NCBI GenBank assembly: GCA_012519565.1
Contig: JAAYPX010000087.1
Span: 1-39,581 of the forward strand
DNA: 39,581 nucleotides
From: Clostridiales bacterium
GTDB taxonomy: Bacteria; Bacillota; Clostridia; Lachnospirales; Lachnospiraceae
Direction: 5' to 3'
Of this stretch, positions 25,051 through 34,200 are shown in pieces. The first letter of the stretch is position 1, and each line of letters starts with the position of its first letter. The translations under genes and the position numbers were made by a program. Below the pieces are notes generated by a model. That model did no database searches and was not told the DNA's origin. It was given only the letters and a program-made list of their open reading frames with translations.

Positions 25051-25082
25051 AAAAAAAAGGAACCTTGACTTTCAAGCGTTCC
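25051..25082 (-). terminator. Intrinsic terminator after the cation:proton antiporter gene
   Basis: GGAAC and GTTCC plus CTTGA and TCAAG form a 10-pair stem with one bulged base and a 3-base loop. The minus strand then has eight T (complement of 25051-25058). It starts 28 bases past the antiporter stop. Confidence 0.92.
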
Positions 25083-25109
25083 TATAAACTCCTATATTAA
25101 GTTAGTTCT

Positions 25110-26327
25110 TTATGCAATTGCCTTATCTTCAACATGGGATGTTTCTTCTTCATTACAGGCTCCACCAATCTCTCCAGCCTTATCAATAGCAATTTTGGCG
25201 AAGATAGGGCCTGAGACCTCATAGATAAGTATACTAAACATTATGATGGTTGTTATAGCAACTGCATACTGGGGTAATTGCTGGCGAACAATTACAGATA
25301 ATCCTATTGAGATTCCTCCTTGAGGTAATAAGGCCAGTCCAAGATAGTTAGTTACTGTTTTTTCTGCCTTAACAGCCTTGGCTCCTAAATAGGCACCTAG
25401 GTATTTTCCTGTTGCCCTGGCAATTACATAGCATACACCCATAATACCTACAGTTGCCAATATGCTTAAATCTAGGCTAGCACCAGCCAGGGTAAAGAAT
25501 AATACATAAACAGAGGGAACAAAATTATCAACTGCATCAAATACTCTCTTGGAATTTTTCTTTAGATTGACTAAAGTGGTCCCCATCAGAATATTGGTCA
25601 ATAAAGGTGACAGCCCTAAAACAGTGGATAAACCTGTAGCTAAACCTATGAAAGCTAAGGCTATTATTTGCACATTATCCTTCTTCTTAATCCTTTTTAC
25701 TAATGTAACTAATATGACACCTAGAATACAACCTAATATTAGAGACCCTACGATTTCAATAACTGGTTCACTGGCCATTTCCAAAAATGTCCTCTCTGAA
25801 TCACCTTCTGATAACCTAGCTAGTGACATGGCAATTCCAAAAGCCATAATTCCAAAAACATCATCCAGGGCTACCACTGGTAATATGGTTTTTGTTAATG
25901 GTCCATCAGCTTTAAATTGCTGTATAACTAAAAGGGTGGCTGCCGGAGCTGTTGCCGCAGACATGGAGGCTATAACAATACTAAAGGCAAAGGGCTGATT
26001 AAATATGTAATACATAACTGTGAAAACTATAAAAATAGCACCTACCACCTCAGCCAAGGTGATTATAACAATTTTTTTACCCAGTTTTAGCATATATTTG
26101 ATAATAAATTCACTACCAATACTAAAAGCTATAACTGCCAAGGCTAATTCACTTATTGCTGAAAAAGCATTGGAATCTTGAGCACTGATAAAACTGCTAA
26201 AGGATGGTCCTAGAAACAAACCGGCTACCAAGTAACCAGACACATTTGGAAGTTTGAAATAGCTGGCTATCCTACCTCCAATCATACCAGCAATTAAGAC
26301 AATACTGAGCTTTAAAAGTACATCCAT
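25110..26327 (-). CDS. Cation:proton antiporter (CPA2/Kef-type membrane domain)
   Basis: A 405-residue membrane protein with about 11-12 helices, exchanging Na+ or K+ for protons. The pattern LPNVSGYLVAGLFLGPSF near the N-terminus and LALVALDDVFGIMAF-like segment (VVALDDVFGIMAFG, about residue 150), with the paired aspartates, are typical of this superfamily. It ends shortly after the last helix, so the TrkA-N/C nucleotide-binding domains of full Kef proteins are absent. GAGGAGG lies upstream of the ATG. A c-di-AMP riboswitch with its own promoter and terminator controls it, tying it to potassium or osmotic balance. Ion specificity and direction cannot be read from the sequence. Confidence 0.88.
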   Translation of the reverse strand: MDVLLKLSIVLIAGMIGGRIASYFKLPNVSGYLVAGLFLGPSFSSFISAQDSNAFSAISELALAVIAFSIGSEFIIKYMLKLGKKIVIITLAEVVGAIFIVFTVMYYIFNQPFAFSIVIASMSAATAPAATLLVIQQFKADGPLTKTILPVVALDDVFGIMAFGIAMSLARLSEGDSERTFLEMASEPVIEIVGSLILGCILGVILVTLVKRIKKKDNVQIIALAFIGLATGLSTVLGLSPLLTNILMGTTLVNLKKNSKRVFDAVDNFVPSVYVLFFTLAGASLDLSILATVGIMGVCYVIARATGKYLGAYLGAKAVKAEKTVTNYLGLALLPQGGISIGLSVIVRQQLPQYAVAITTIIMFSILIYEVSGPIFAKIAIDKAGEIGGACNEEETSHVEDKAIA

Positions 26328-26440
26328 TTTTTTGGTTCCTCCTCATCATAAATCATATTTGCTATGTAGTTACGACAATGGTTAGCGCATTCTATCTTTA
26401 TGACTTACCTGAATGCTATCTAAGCATAGCATCGGAAGCA

Positions 26441-26612
26441 ACAAAAATAGCGCATAACCGACTGTATCCAGTCTCGTCATACGCCTGGGTGTACTCCTGT
26501 GAGGTTAGCTGACGGGTTAGGACGCCCAAGTCGCCCTTCTTAATGGTAAGATTAAGATTCACCCCAAAGATTTGGGTCCCCCACTCCTATAGGAATTCGG
26601 AGATTGCTTCTA
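26441..26612 (-). promoter_or_regulatory. c-di-AMP riboswitch (ydaO/yuaA motif) with terminator
   Basis: On the minus strand the conserved blocks of the ydaO motif appear in order: GGGGGACCCAAA, GGGGTGAATC (26565-26556) and CCCGTCAGCTAACCTC (26516-26501). They are followed by an expression platform: GCGTATGAC (26484-26476) pairs with GTTATGCGC (26458-26450) around an inner GACTG/CAGTC hairpin, and then TATTTTTGTT follows. This is an intrinsic terminator, the usual off-switch design in which c-di-AMP binding favours termination. A further hairpin (GATGCTAT/ATAGCATT, 26433-26412) lies beyond it. The controlled gene is the antiporter. Confidence 0.88.
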
Positions 26613-26613
26613 T

Positions 26614-26642
26614 ACTTTACCATAGAAAAGGGTCTATGTCAA
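26614..26642 (-). promoter_or_regulatory. Promoter of the riboswitch-antiporter transcript
   Basis: On the minus strand TTGACA (26642-26637) and TAAAGT (26619-26614) are separated by exactly 17 bases. The -35 box lies only 4 bases past the telA stop codon, so the antiporter has its own promoter but could also receive read-through from xpaC-telA. Confidence 0.7.
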
Positions 26643-26645
26643 ATC

Positions 26646-27797
26646 CTATACCCCTTTTATCTCTAGAAGCTTCTTCTTTAATTCCCCTTCTATTTTCCTT
26701 AATTCTATTTCAGCTTCCATCCTTTTCTGGCGTCCTTCTGTCTGTATACGAAGAACCTCATCCAAGGTCGATATTAAGGATTCATTGGTAATTCGAAGGG
26801 TTTCTATATCTACAATACCCCGTTCTGCTTCCTTAGCAGTTTCAATTGTAGCAGATTTAAGAGTTTCTGCATTTTTCCTAAGTAATTGGTTGGTCATATC
26901 TGTTACTTCTCTTTGAGCCTTGGCAGCTTGACCTGCATGGGTTACTCCTAAGGCCAGCACCATTTGACTCTTCCAAAGGGGAATCGTATTTACAATAGTA
27001 GACTGAATCTTTTCAGCCATTATGGTATCATTTCCTTGAATTAACCTTATTTGTGGCGCCATTTGGATAGAAATCATCCTAGTTAACTCAAGATCGTGGA
27101 TCTTCTTCTCAAAACGGTTGCAGATTGCTGTCAAATCATTGACGGCCTGGGCATCTTCAGGTAAATTACTGGCTGTAGATTTCTCAATAAGTGCAGGTAA
27201 TTCTTCTTCCCGAACCTTATCCAGCTTCTTTTTACCAGCCAAGATATACATAGAAAGCTCTTTATAATATGTCTTATTTATTTCATACATCTTATCGAGC
27301 ATTGCTATGTCTTTCAATAATTGAATCTGATGTTTTTCTAAAACATCAACAATTTTGTTGACATTTACCTCTGCCTTATCATATTTAGCTTTCATTGCTG
27401 TAATCTTATTGGACGACTTTTTGAAGAATCCCAAGAAGCCCTTCTCTTCTTCATCTACATCAAAACTTTTTAACTCTGTTACAATATTTGATAGCATCTC
27501 GCCAATCTCGCCTAAATCTTTGGTCTTCACATTGTTTAAGGCATTCTCGGAAAAGTCTGCAATCTTTTTTTGTGCCCCTACTCCATATTGAAGAATCTGA
27601 TTAGATTTTGCTAAATCAATCTGTTTAACAAAATCATCCACTATCTTAATTTCCTCAGGGGTAAGAATACTTTCATCAAAAACTGATTTTTCAAGCTGAT
27701 TACTGTTGTTCTTATCCAACTGGTCAATTAATTGTTCCTGAGATGATGTATCCTCACTAAATGGCTCAAATGTTAATCTTGGTATTTCGCTGTTCAT
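26646..27797 (-). CDS. telA: TelA-family toxic anion resistance protein
   Basis: A 383-residue soluble, largely alpha-helical protein of the TelA/KlaA family, linked to tolerance of tellurite, nisin and some antibiotics in other Firmicutes. Family-typical segments include QKKIADFSENAL, GFFKKSSNKI, LYKELSMYI-like YYKELSMYILAGKKKLD, and the conserved IPLWKSQMVLALGV near residue 275. Long coiled-coil-like helices fill the C-terminus. The biochemical activity of the family is unknown. It starts 10 bases after the xpaC stop with AGGAGG ahead, so the two are co-translated. The antiporter riboswitch follows immediately. Confidence 0.9.
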   Translation of the reverse strand: MNSEIPRLTFEPFSEDTSSQEQLIDQLDKNNSNQLEKSVFDESILTPEEIKIVDDFVKQIDLAKSNQILQYGVGAQKKIADFSENALNNVKTKDLGEIGEMLSNIVTELKSFDVDEEEKGFLGFFKKSSNKITAMKAKYDKAEVNVNKIVDVLEKHQIQLLKDIAMLDKMYEINKTYYKELSMYILAGKKKLDKVREEELPALIEKSTASNLPEDAQAVNDLTAICNRFEKKIHDLELTRMISIQMAPQIRLIQGNDTIMAEKIQSTIVNTIPLWKSQMVLALGVTHAGQAAKAQREVTDMTNQLLRKNAETLKSATIETAKEAERGIVDIETLRITNESLISTLDEVLRIQTEGRQKRMEAEIELRKIEGELKKKLLEIKGV

Positions 27798-27807
27798 TAA
27801 TAACCTC

Positions 27808-29103
27808 CTAATCTCTATTTCTGATGCTCATATTATTATCCGTTAAGCCTTCCTGAGCTAACATAGTCTGTAATACAGATATATCTGTGGATATATCCAG
27901 AGCTGCCTCTTCAAAAAGATCATCTAATAAATTCTCAAATGCCAGATTAATAGTATCCATAGTATCTTCTATCTCTTTCTTAGCACTGGCAATATTCTCA
28001 CCTTCAATAGGCTGCTCATCTAATTCTCTATAGGCATCCAACAGTTTTAAGGTTGTTGGTAGAAAATATTCTGTAAATTTCCTTATTTCATTTAATTTAT
28101 CAGGATGGGTCTCTACAAAATCAAAGATCTTACCTGTAACTTCTTCCAATCTATCTAGTTTACGGGAGATTTCTTCTCCCGGAATAGCTATATTGGCATT
28201 TCTTATCTTGATGACAAATTGCCGCCCTTCATCTATAATTTTTCTATCATCAGGCTTTAGGGAATTGGCATCTTGTATCTTTTGATCTAGCTTATTCTTA
28301 TCCTCTTGTATCTGCTTCATCTTCATGTTTTCTTGTAGCTGTAGATATAATTCATAACTTTCATTATTTAACATAAAACAAGTCTTTTTATCATCTATAC
28401 GTCCTTGGGGAAACATGCCTGCTGCAATCATTTTCCGTAAATCTTTAACTGTAGCTCTAATACTTAGCCCAGTTGCTAAAGATAAATCTTTAATCAGACA
28501 GTAATTTCTCCCATTCATCCGAGATATATATCTTTGAAACCTTTTTAGTCTATTACGTATTCGTTTACCATTCATCCATAAAATCACACTAATAATATAA
28601 CAAGGTAATATGCCTAGGGAAATTTTACCAAATATGCTATTTAAGTTTAAGACACTACCCAATATCATAAAAACTATTAAGGTTATGCCAAAGGCTACAC
28701 TCCCTATGACACCAAATATAGTTAACATTATCCCAGACACATGTCCTACTGGAACAGTATAAGTTGATTGCATGGATACTGGCTTAAGATTTTTATTATT
28801 TTGATAACTGTTATATCTATAAGTATTGTATGGCTTGCTGTAACTATGCCTATTACTACTATAAACCTTTTGATTACTATTGGGAGAGTTGCCTGCTGTA
28901 CTACCAGTATGATATCTTCCTTTTTGATTGTTGTTAGCAAAACGGTCTTTCTTCCAATCCATGGATTTTCTAACATCAACAAGGGCAGTATTAACAACAT
29001 TCCTAATATCGCTGCTTAATTTATTAAAATCCCCTTTATTTACAGCATCCTGAACAATATTTTTAATTTCTTCACCTAAATTAATATTATTACGAATATC
29101 CAT
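27808..29103 (-). CDS. xpaC: XpaC-family membrane protein, partner of TelA
   Basis: A 431-residue protein of the 5-bromo-4-chloroindolyl phosphate hydrolysis (XpaC) family, almost always encoded next to telA. The N-terminal 95 residues are charged and Asn/Ser/Tyr-rich, low-complexity in places. Two transmembrane helices follow (about residues 115-175). The C-terminal half holds a winged-helix-like segment (KDLSLATGLSIRATVKDLRKMIAAG) and a helical domain of coiled-coil character. The name derives from a phenotype; no hydrolase motif is visible. I use the ATG at 29103 because GGAGG lies 6 bases before it; a TTG at 29115 would overlap that site. Confidence 0.85.
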   Translation of the reverse strand: MDIRNNINLGEEIKNIVQDAVNKGDFNKLSSDIRNVVNTALVDVRKSMDWKKDRFANNNQKGRYHTGSTAGNSPNSNQKVYSSNRHSYSKPYNTYRYNSYQNNKNLKPVSMQSTYTVPVGHVSGIMLTIFGVIGSVAFGITLIVFMILGSVLNLNSIFGKISLGILPCYIISVILWMNGKRIRNRLKRFQRYISRMNGRNYCLIKDLSLATGLSIRATVKDLRKMIAAGMFPQGRIDDKKTCFMLNNESYELYLQLQENMKMKQIQEDKNKLDQKIQDANSLKPDDRKIIDEGRQFVIKIRNANIAIPGEEISRKLDRLEEVTGKIFDFVETHPDKLNEIRKFTEYFLPTTLKLLDAYRELDEQPIEGENIASAKKEIEDTMDTINLAFENLLDDLFEEAALDISTDISVLQTMLAQEGLTDNNMSIRNRD

Positions 29104-29156
29104 TTCCGCCTCCAAGCGATATATTTAAGAATGTATTATTCAAACATTTTTAGTTA

Positions 29157-29185
29157 ATCTTACCATATCTATTATCTCTTATCAA
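29157..29185 (-). promoter_or_regulatory. Probable promoter of xpaC-telA
   Basis: On the minus strand TTGATA (29185-29180) and TAAGAT (29162-29157) are 17 bases apart, about 55 bases before the xpaC start. Confidence 0.5.
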
Positions 29186-29341
29186 CAATCCGTTGAAGGT
29201 TTTAATACTTTTTTAACCTAACTATAATGCTTATTTTAATTACACAAGGATCTTACACTTTTCATAACAAGAGCTATAAAAACCCTCTGAGAACACCAGG
29301 CATATATAATTAATTAATAATATAATAAAGGAAGTCATAAT

Positions 29342-29431
29342 ATGTATAAACCTTATGGCCCATATGGGCAAGTAGCATCCCCATGGCACTATTCATCGGA
29401 CACAAAGGGATGCTATGATGGAAGAAGATGA
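29342..29431 (+). CDS. Possible 29-residue Gly/Pro/Tyr-rich small ORF
   Basis: ATG at 29342 is preceded by AAAGGAAG at good spacing. The reading frame runs 29 codons to TGA, ending 3 bases before the end of the convergent dehydrogenase gene. The product begins MYKPYGPYGQ and contains one cysteine and an arginine pair at the end. No family is recognised. It is too short for composition to prove coding, and I find no clear promoter. The rest of the 319-base gap (29116-29434) shows only the xpaC promoter. Confidence 0.35.
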   Translation: MYKPYGPYGQVASPWHYSSDTKGCYDGRR

Positions 29432-29434
29432 CCT

Positions 29435-30469
29435 CTAGAAACACTTCCCTTTCTCTTTCCTTGGACAAGCGTCTCCTTTACTACACTGGTAACAGACTTC
29501 ATTACTCAATGGCTTGCCATCAAAGAAGTCACGACAATTACTTAAGGTTGTCTCTGCAATATTATGAAGGGCTTCCCTGGTTAAAAAAGCCTGATGGGAT
29601 GTTACGATTACATTGGGCATAGATATAATTCTGGCTAAGATATCGTCATGAATAACTGTATATGACATATCTTCATAGAATAACTCAGTCTCTTCCTCGT
29701 ATACATCTAAGCAAGCTCCGCCTATACGTTCATCCTTAAGGGCTTCCAATAGATCCTCACTATTAATTAAGGCCCCCCTTGAGGTATTAATAATGTATAC
29801 ATTCTCCTTCATTAAACTAATCTTATCCCTGTCTATCATATGGAAGGTATCCTTAGTCAAAGGACAATGTAGGGATATGATATCGGATTCTCTGCATAGC
29901 TCCTCTAAGGATACATATTGGATATCACTATCTTCTTTAGGAAAAGGATCATAGGCAATTACCTTGAGTCCAAAGCCTTTACAAATGTTTATAAAAATAT
30001 TGCCTATCTTACCAGTTCCAATCACTCCCATGGTTTTCCCATATAGATCAAATCCTGTCAAACCATTTAGACTAAAGTTAAAATCCCTAGTTCTATTATA
30101 GGCTTTATGAATCTTACGATTTAATGTCAGTAGCAGCGCCATTGCATGTTCTGCAACTGCATAGGGGGAATAATCAGGTACCCGCACAACATGGATTTTT
30201 TGATAAGCAGCTTTAAAATCTACGTTATTATAACCTGCACATCTCATGGCTATAAGTTTCACACCACTTTGGTGTAGGATATCTATAGTTTCTTTATCGA
30301 TTGTGTCATTTACAAAGGCAACAATGGCGTCAAATCCTTGGGCCATAAATGCGGTCCTGGGTCCAAGTTTACTTTCAAAATACTCAATTTCAATCTGATA
30401 TTGCTCCTTCATCAGATCAAAATATGTTCTATCATATGGTTTAGTGTCAAAAAAACAGATTTTATTCAT
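29435..30469 (-). CDS. ldhA: D-lactate dehydrogenase (D-2-hydroxyacid dehydrogenase) with cysteine-rich tail
   Basis: A 344-residue cytoplasmic enzyme that reduces pyruvate to D-lactate with NADH, regenerating NAD in fermentation. The NAD-binding loop is GVIGTGKIGN (about residue 148). The catalytic set is complete: Arg in NTSRGALI, Glu in DVYEEETELF and His in SHQAFLT. Other 2-hydroxyacid substrates cannot be excluded. The last 20 residues are unusual for the family: CYQCSKGDAC, then KGKC, four cysteines able to bind a metal or form disulfides. AAGGAGG lies before the ATG. Transcription likely starts from the promoter at about 30586-30614. Confidence 0.9.
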   Translation of the reverse strand: MNKICFFDTKPYDRTYFDLMKEQYQIEIEYFESKLGPRTAFMAQGFDAIVAFVNDTIDKETIDILHQSGVKLIAMRCAGYNNVDFKAAYQKIHVVRVPDYSPYAVAEHAMALLLTLNRKIHKAYNRTRDFNFSLNGLTGFDLYGKTMGVIGTGKIGNIFINICKGFGLKVIAYDPFPKEDSDIQYVSLEELCRESDIISLHCPLTKDTFHMIDRDKISLMKENVYIINTSRGALINSEDLLEALKDERIGGACLDVYEEETELFYEDMSYTVIHDDILARIISMPNVIVTSHQAFLTREALHNIAETTLSNCRDFFDGKPLSNEVCYQCSKGDACPRKEKGKCF

Positions 30470-30519
30470 GCCATTACCTCCTTATAGAATCTATCCATAG
30501 GTTACCCTAAAACTTGAAT

Positions 30520-30614
30520 ATTCATGAATTATTCTTGTAACAAGCCTATTACCCTGCAGTAAATAAAAGTGTTATTATGAATTTCATAGTACCATAATTG
30601 ACCATATACTACAA
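30520..30614 (-). promoter_or_regulatory. Probable ldhA promoter and two palindromes downstream of it
   Basis: On the minus strand TTGTAG (30614-30609) and TACTAT (30591-30586) are 17 bases apart. In the leader lie two palindromes: CTTGTAACAAG (30534-30544) and ATTCATGAAT (30520-30529). No Rex-type site is seen. The palindromes could bind a repressor, but short palindromes arise by chance in AT-rich DNA. Confidence 0.4.
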
Positions 30615-30818
30615 TACTTCCCATATAATAAAGAGCCTATAGGTAAATCTATTGTTTATCTCAGGTAATTATAGTACCATATAAATATATAAGTGAATGG
30701 CAAGATATTTTATCTCTAGGGATTTTTCCATAAGGGATATAAAATGTATTAAATATTATAGAAGATAAACCTAATAAAAACAGATATGAGGTGGTAAGAT
30801 GTACCAATATTTATATGA

Positions 30819-31163
30819 ATGTTCCAAGGAAAAGGCCATACATATAACTTTACAGGAAAACTTTTACCTCTACCTAACAATGTGAAAATACATTTCTATG
30901 GCCATGCCCATATAGGTGATCTCCAATGGGCCCGGGAGAACGTATACCGAAGAATATCTTGGGTAGACTGGCACGATATTCCTCAAATCAATGTTTCCAG
31001 TTTTGAAAATATTAGGGGGACTGCATGCCGGTCCGTATTCCTTCATATTTATGAGGATGGAGCTATGGGGGTATTTTTTAGAAACCATGATATTGGCCAA
31101 TTTACAGAATGTTATTTCCCAGCTAAGGAGAACCTGCCTCAGAGATTAAGCGACCTTAAGTAA
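30819..31163 (+). pseudogene. 3' remnant of a calcineurin-like metallophosphoesterase gene
   Basis: The 114-residue frame matches only the C-terminal end of a metallophosphoesterase: HFYGHAHIGD carries the last metal-binding GHxH motif, and FLHIYEDG and FFRNHD follow as in full-length relatives. The first metal sites (DxH, GDxxD, GNHD) and some 200 or more residues are missing. A stop codon directly precedes the first ATG and there is no ribosome binding site for it. A GAGGTGG site just upstream serves another frame, which ends after 28 codons (30800-30886). I conclude the gene is truncated at its 5' end. Upstream, 30615-30800 holds nothing I can recognise as the missing part. Confidence 0.65.
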
Positions 31164-31171
31164 ATCAAAAT

Positions 31172-31201
31172 GCCCTTCAAATTAATTAAAATTTGAAGGG
31201 C
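31172..31201. terminator. Bidirectional intrinsic terminator
   Basis: GCCCTTCAAATT pairs perfectly with AATTTGAAGGGC around a 6-base loop. The plus strand continues with TGTTTTAATTTT and the minus strand with ATTTTGATTT. It lies between the metallophosphoesterase remnant (plus) and the glycoside hydrolase gene (minus). Confidence 0.85.
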
Positions 31202-31227
31202 TGTTTTAATTTTAGATTATTTAATAT

Positions 31228-34200
31228 TTATATTATTTCATCCCCAATCCTAGGAGTTGTAAGAATTCCAAAGTCTATCAGCTGATATTCTTCAGACCAA
31301 AGATTTCCTTTACTTCTCCAAGAATCTGCACCTTTCCAATGTACATAGTCTCCTACTTGATGTACCTGCCCAAAACTATTGCTACGGTTACCGTAACAAG
31401 TTATTTCGATACTATGTATCCCCTTTCCATATCCATGTATTTCTATCTCATATGGAAGAAATGCTATATTTCCCACTTCCTGTTTATCACAATATACTTT
31501 AAGCAATGCTCCATGAAAATATGGTACTTGAATTTTAAGGTAGTCATTTTTTTGGTTTACCAAGAATTGATATGTTACATTTCCAGAATAAAATGGTAGT
31601 CCCTGAGTAGTCCAACTTCCAAAAAAGATTCTATCAGGTAATTCTTCAATATGTTTATGGGCTCCATGTACTACCACACCAAAATTGCCCAATAAATACA
31701 TCCACTCCAGATTAGTCCTTACTCCATAAGCCATTTCTATCTGTATTATATTTTTACCTTTTTTAAGGCCAGGAAGCTTCATTTTTTCAATACTTTTATC
31801 TGTATAATAGCCATCTACTTCTATCTTTATCGGCTTTCCATTTAGATATATTTTTGAATGTGACAATTCTTCCATTGCCAGATGCACTGTTCCTGTTTCT
31901 ACATGGGAAATAATCTCATATTTAAGATGGAGTATATGATCACGGACATCGTGATTACCTGTTATATATGGCTGAGCTACCAATTCAGTTCTTAATGGAT
32001 AATTCAATTTACTTCTTATAATGTTATCAATACGAAGCAATTCCGTTTTCCTATGCCATTCTCCATTATCCAAAGCATATTGAGCTTTGTCCAACAAGAA
32101 AACATTCGGCTCACTTAATGTAAACTTCACTCCATGTACCGAATCGTACCAATCGTCACATGAAGTTTCATTACCAGTGTAAATTGGGGCCAATGCATCC
32201 ACATAATGATCCTTTCGCTTCTCTGAACCAAAATCAATATTCACACAATCTGCTTTTTTAGTAGGAATAAGTCTAAATAAAAGGCTGTCATCTCCATATA
32301 TTGAACGCTTTATGCCAGTTTTTCCATCCCTATAATTAACTTGAATAGGCGTAATCTTTCCGGAAACTGTGTCATAAAATACTACATCATATATCCCCTT
32401 AATCCATATCATGACATGGTCAGCATCATGAAATTCTCTCCTGTTTCGCCAGAGCTTTGCAAAATCTCTTTCATCAACTTCATTATATGCCTGAGCTATA
32501 AAAAGCCATTGGCACTCCATATCTTCTCTCATCTGATAAATATATTGATTAGTGTGCTGACCGTTCAAGTATTGAATACCAATAATGCGGTAAGGTTCTA
32601 AGGCATCAAGCACATCAAATTTAGTAATGGGGACAACTTTCCCCTCCTCCATCATCGCTTCTAAATCTGAACTTATTGTATTGTTTTTGACTGCATCAAT
32701 ATATTTCGGTGTTTTTCCAGCAAATATTACTTGACCACCAGCCTTTTGAAAGCTTAAAAGGCGTTTCACTGTAGTAGACCTAAGAGTTATACAGTTGGGT
32801 ACCAATATAACATCATATTGCATATTTCCGACCTTAAATGGGGTCTGAACATTCTCATCTGTAAGTTCAACCAGTAATGACTCTGCAATAAAGTCAAAAT
32901 CCAAATTATCCATTAAAAGCCATTCTGTTAGATATCTGAAATCCCTGTCTAATTGTTCTCTTATTCTATGGGTCTGATTGGTTGGACCTAAGTATAACCA
33001 CATAGTCTCTACAGGATGAATCACACCTATCTTAACAATTGCCTTTCCTCTAGTCAAAACTGTATTTAGTCGCTTAAAATGATTCTCTATATACGAAAAT
33101 TCAGTATACCAGGGTGATTGATAGCCTATGCTTGCGGGATAATCTCTTTTAGCTTCCCCTTTCATTGATGCCAATGTGAGGTGATGAACACGATTAGTCA
33201 CTCCCAGAGCAGCTTGCCAGTCACCAGAATGCTTAAAATGCCTGAAATCAAAATCCCATTGATTTACTCCATAAAGCTCACTGGTCATTCCCTCATTACC
33301 AAATTGATTTTTACTGCTTTGTGCCTGTTTTAATGTATTAAATTCCCTTAAATCACATAGGTTGTCTACTCCCGGTATACTAAAATATTTATAACTACGC
33401 ATAACATCACCTGCACAGTTACTTTGGCCTTCTAAATCCTGTTCCGCCATCAAATGTCCGGTAAAACCAAGATTATGTGCTTTACACCAATCACTAATGG
33501 GTTTCATATATCCATTAACAAATCTCTGTGCAATATGGTCACGATATAAATATCTGGCCTGGGATAAGCAATTCGGATCTCTCTCCCATATAACTTCAGG
33601 CAAATCTTCAAAAACATCTCTTCCTGTAGCCTTACGGTAAGTTGCAGGAATATCATCTGTATATGGAATACGTACATCATCAGTAGCATCAGGATTACTT
33701 AATCTATCAAATGGACAAAACATTGGTTCATCAGTGAAAATTGATGGAATGTTACCACCAAAATCATCCTGCAGATATTCTGCATATCTTTCATGAGTAT
33801 ATTCAATAAACTTCTTTGTAACATTTTCATTCAACAAATCAGCATATGTTTGATTATTATACCAAGGAGTTGGCTTTGCTAATTCTACATACACATACCA
33901 TTTCATACCTTCAACTTTATCTTCCTTAAATGGGATTGGCTTTGCTGATTTTAGATATCCATCTACTAAGACAATATCATATGCTACTAGAAAATATCCT
34001 GCAACAGGCTCTCCCAAGGATATTTTCTTTTTGAATACTTCCTGATTTTCTTCATGATCGGTTAATATCTTTGTAGTGAATCTTAAATAGCGTTGTCTAC
34101 AGTTTATATCTTTTGTTACCATTCCCCCTGCAGTTCCTGAAGAATATCTATCTTCATCGTATAGGTAGCATCTTAGCCCCAACTTTTTGGCCTGTTCATT

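Noticed and set aside
25549-25998. A 149-codon open frame opposite the antiporter gene.
   Set aside because: It is fully antisense to a well-supported gene, has no ribosome binding site and its composition mirrors the membrane gene. Other open frames opposite exporters, murF and the flippase were rejected for the same reason.
26543-26791. A plus-strand open frame across the riboswitch and the telA end.
   Set aside because: It overlaps the conserved riboswitch blocks and the telA coding region on the other strand, and shows no family resemblance.
30800-30886. A 28-codon ORF with a good ribosome binding site at the start of the metallophosphoesterase remnant.
   Set aside because: It runs out of frame through the remnant and stops early; more likely the leftover start region of a broken gene than a real small protein.
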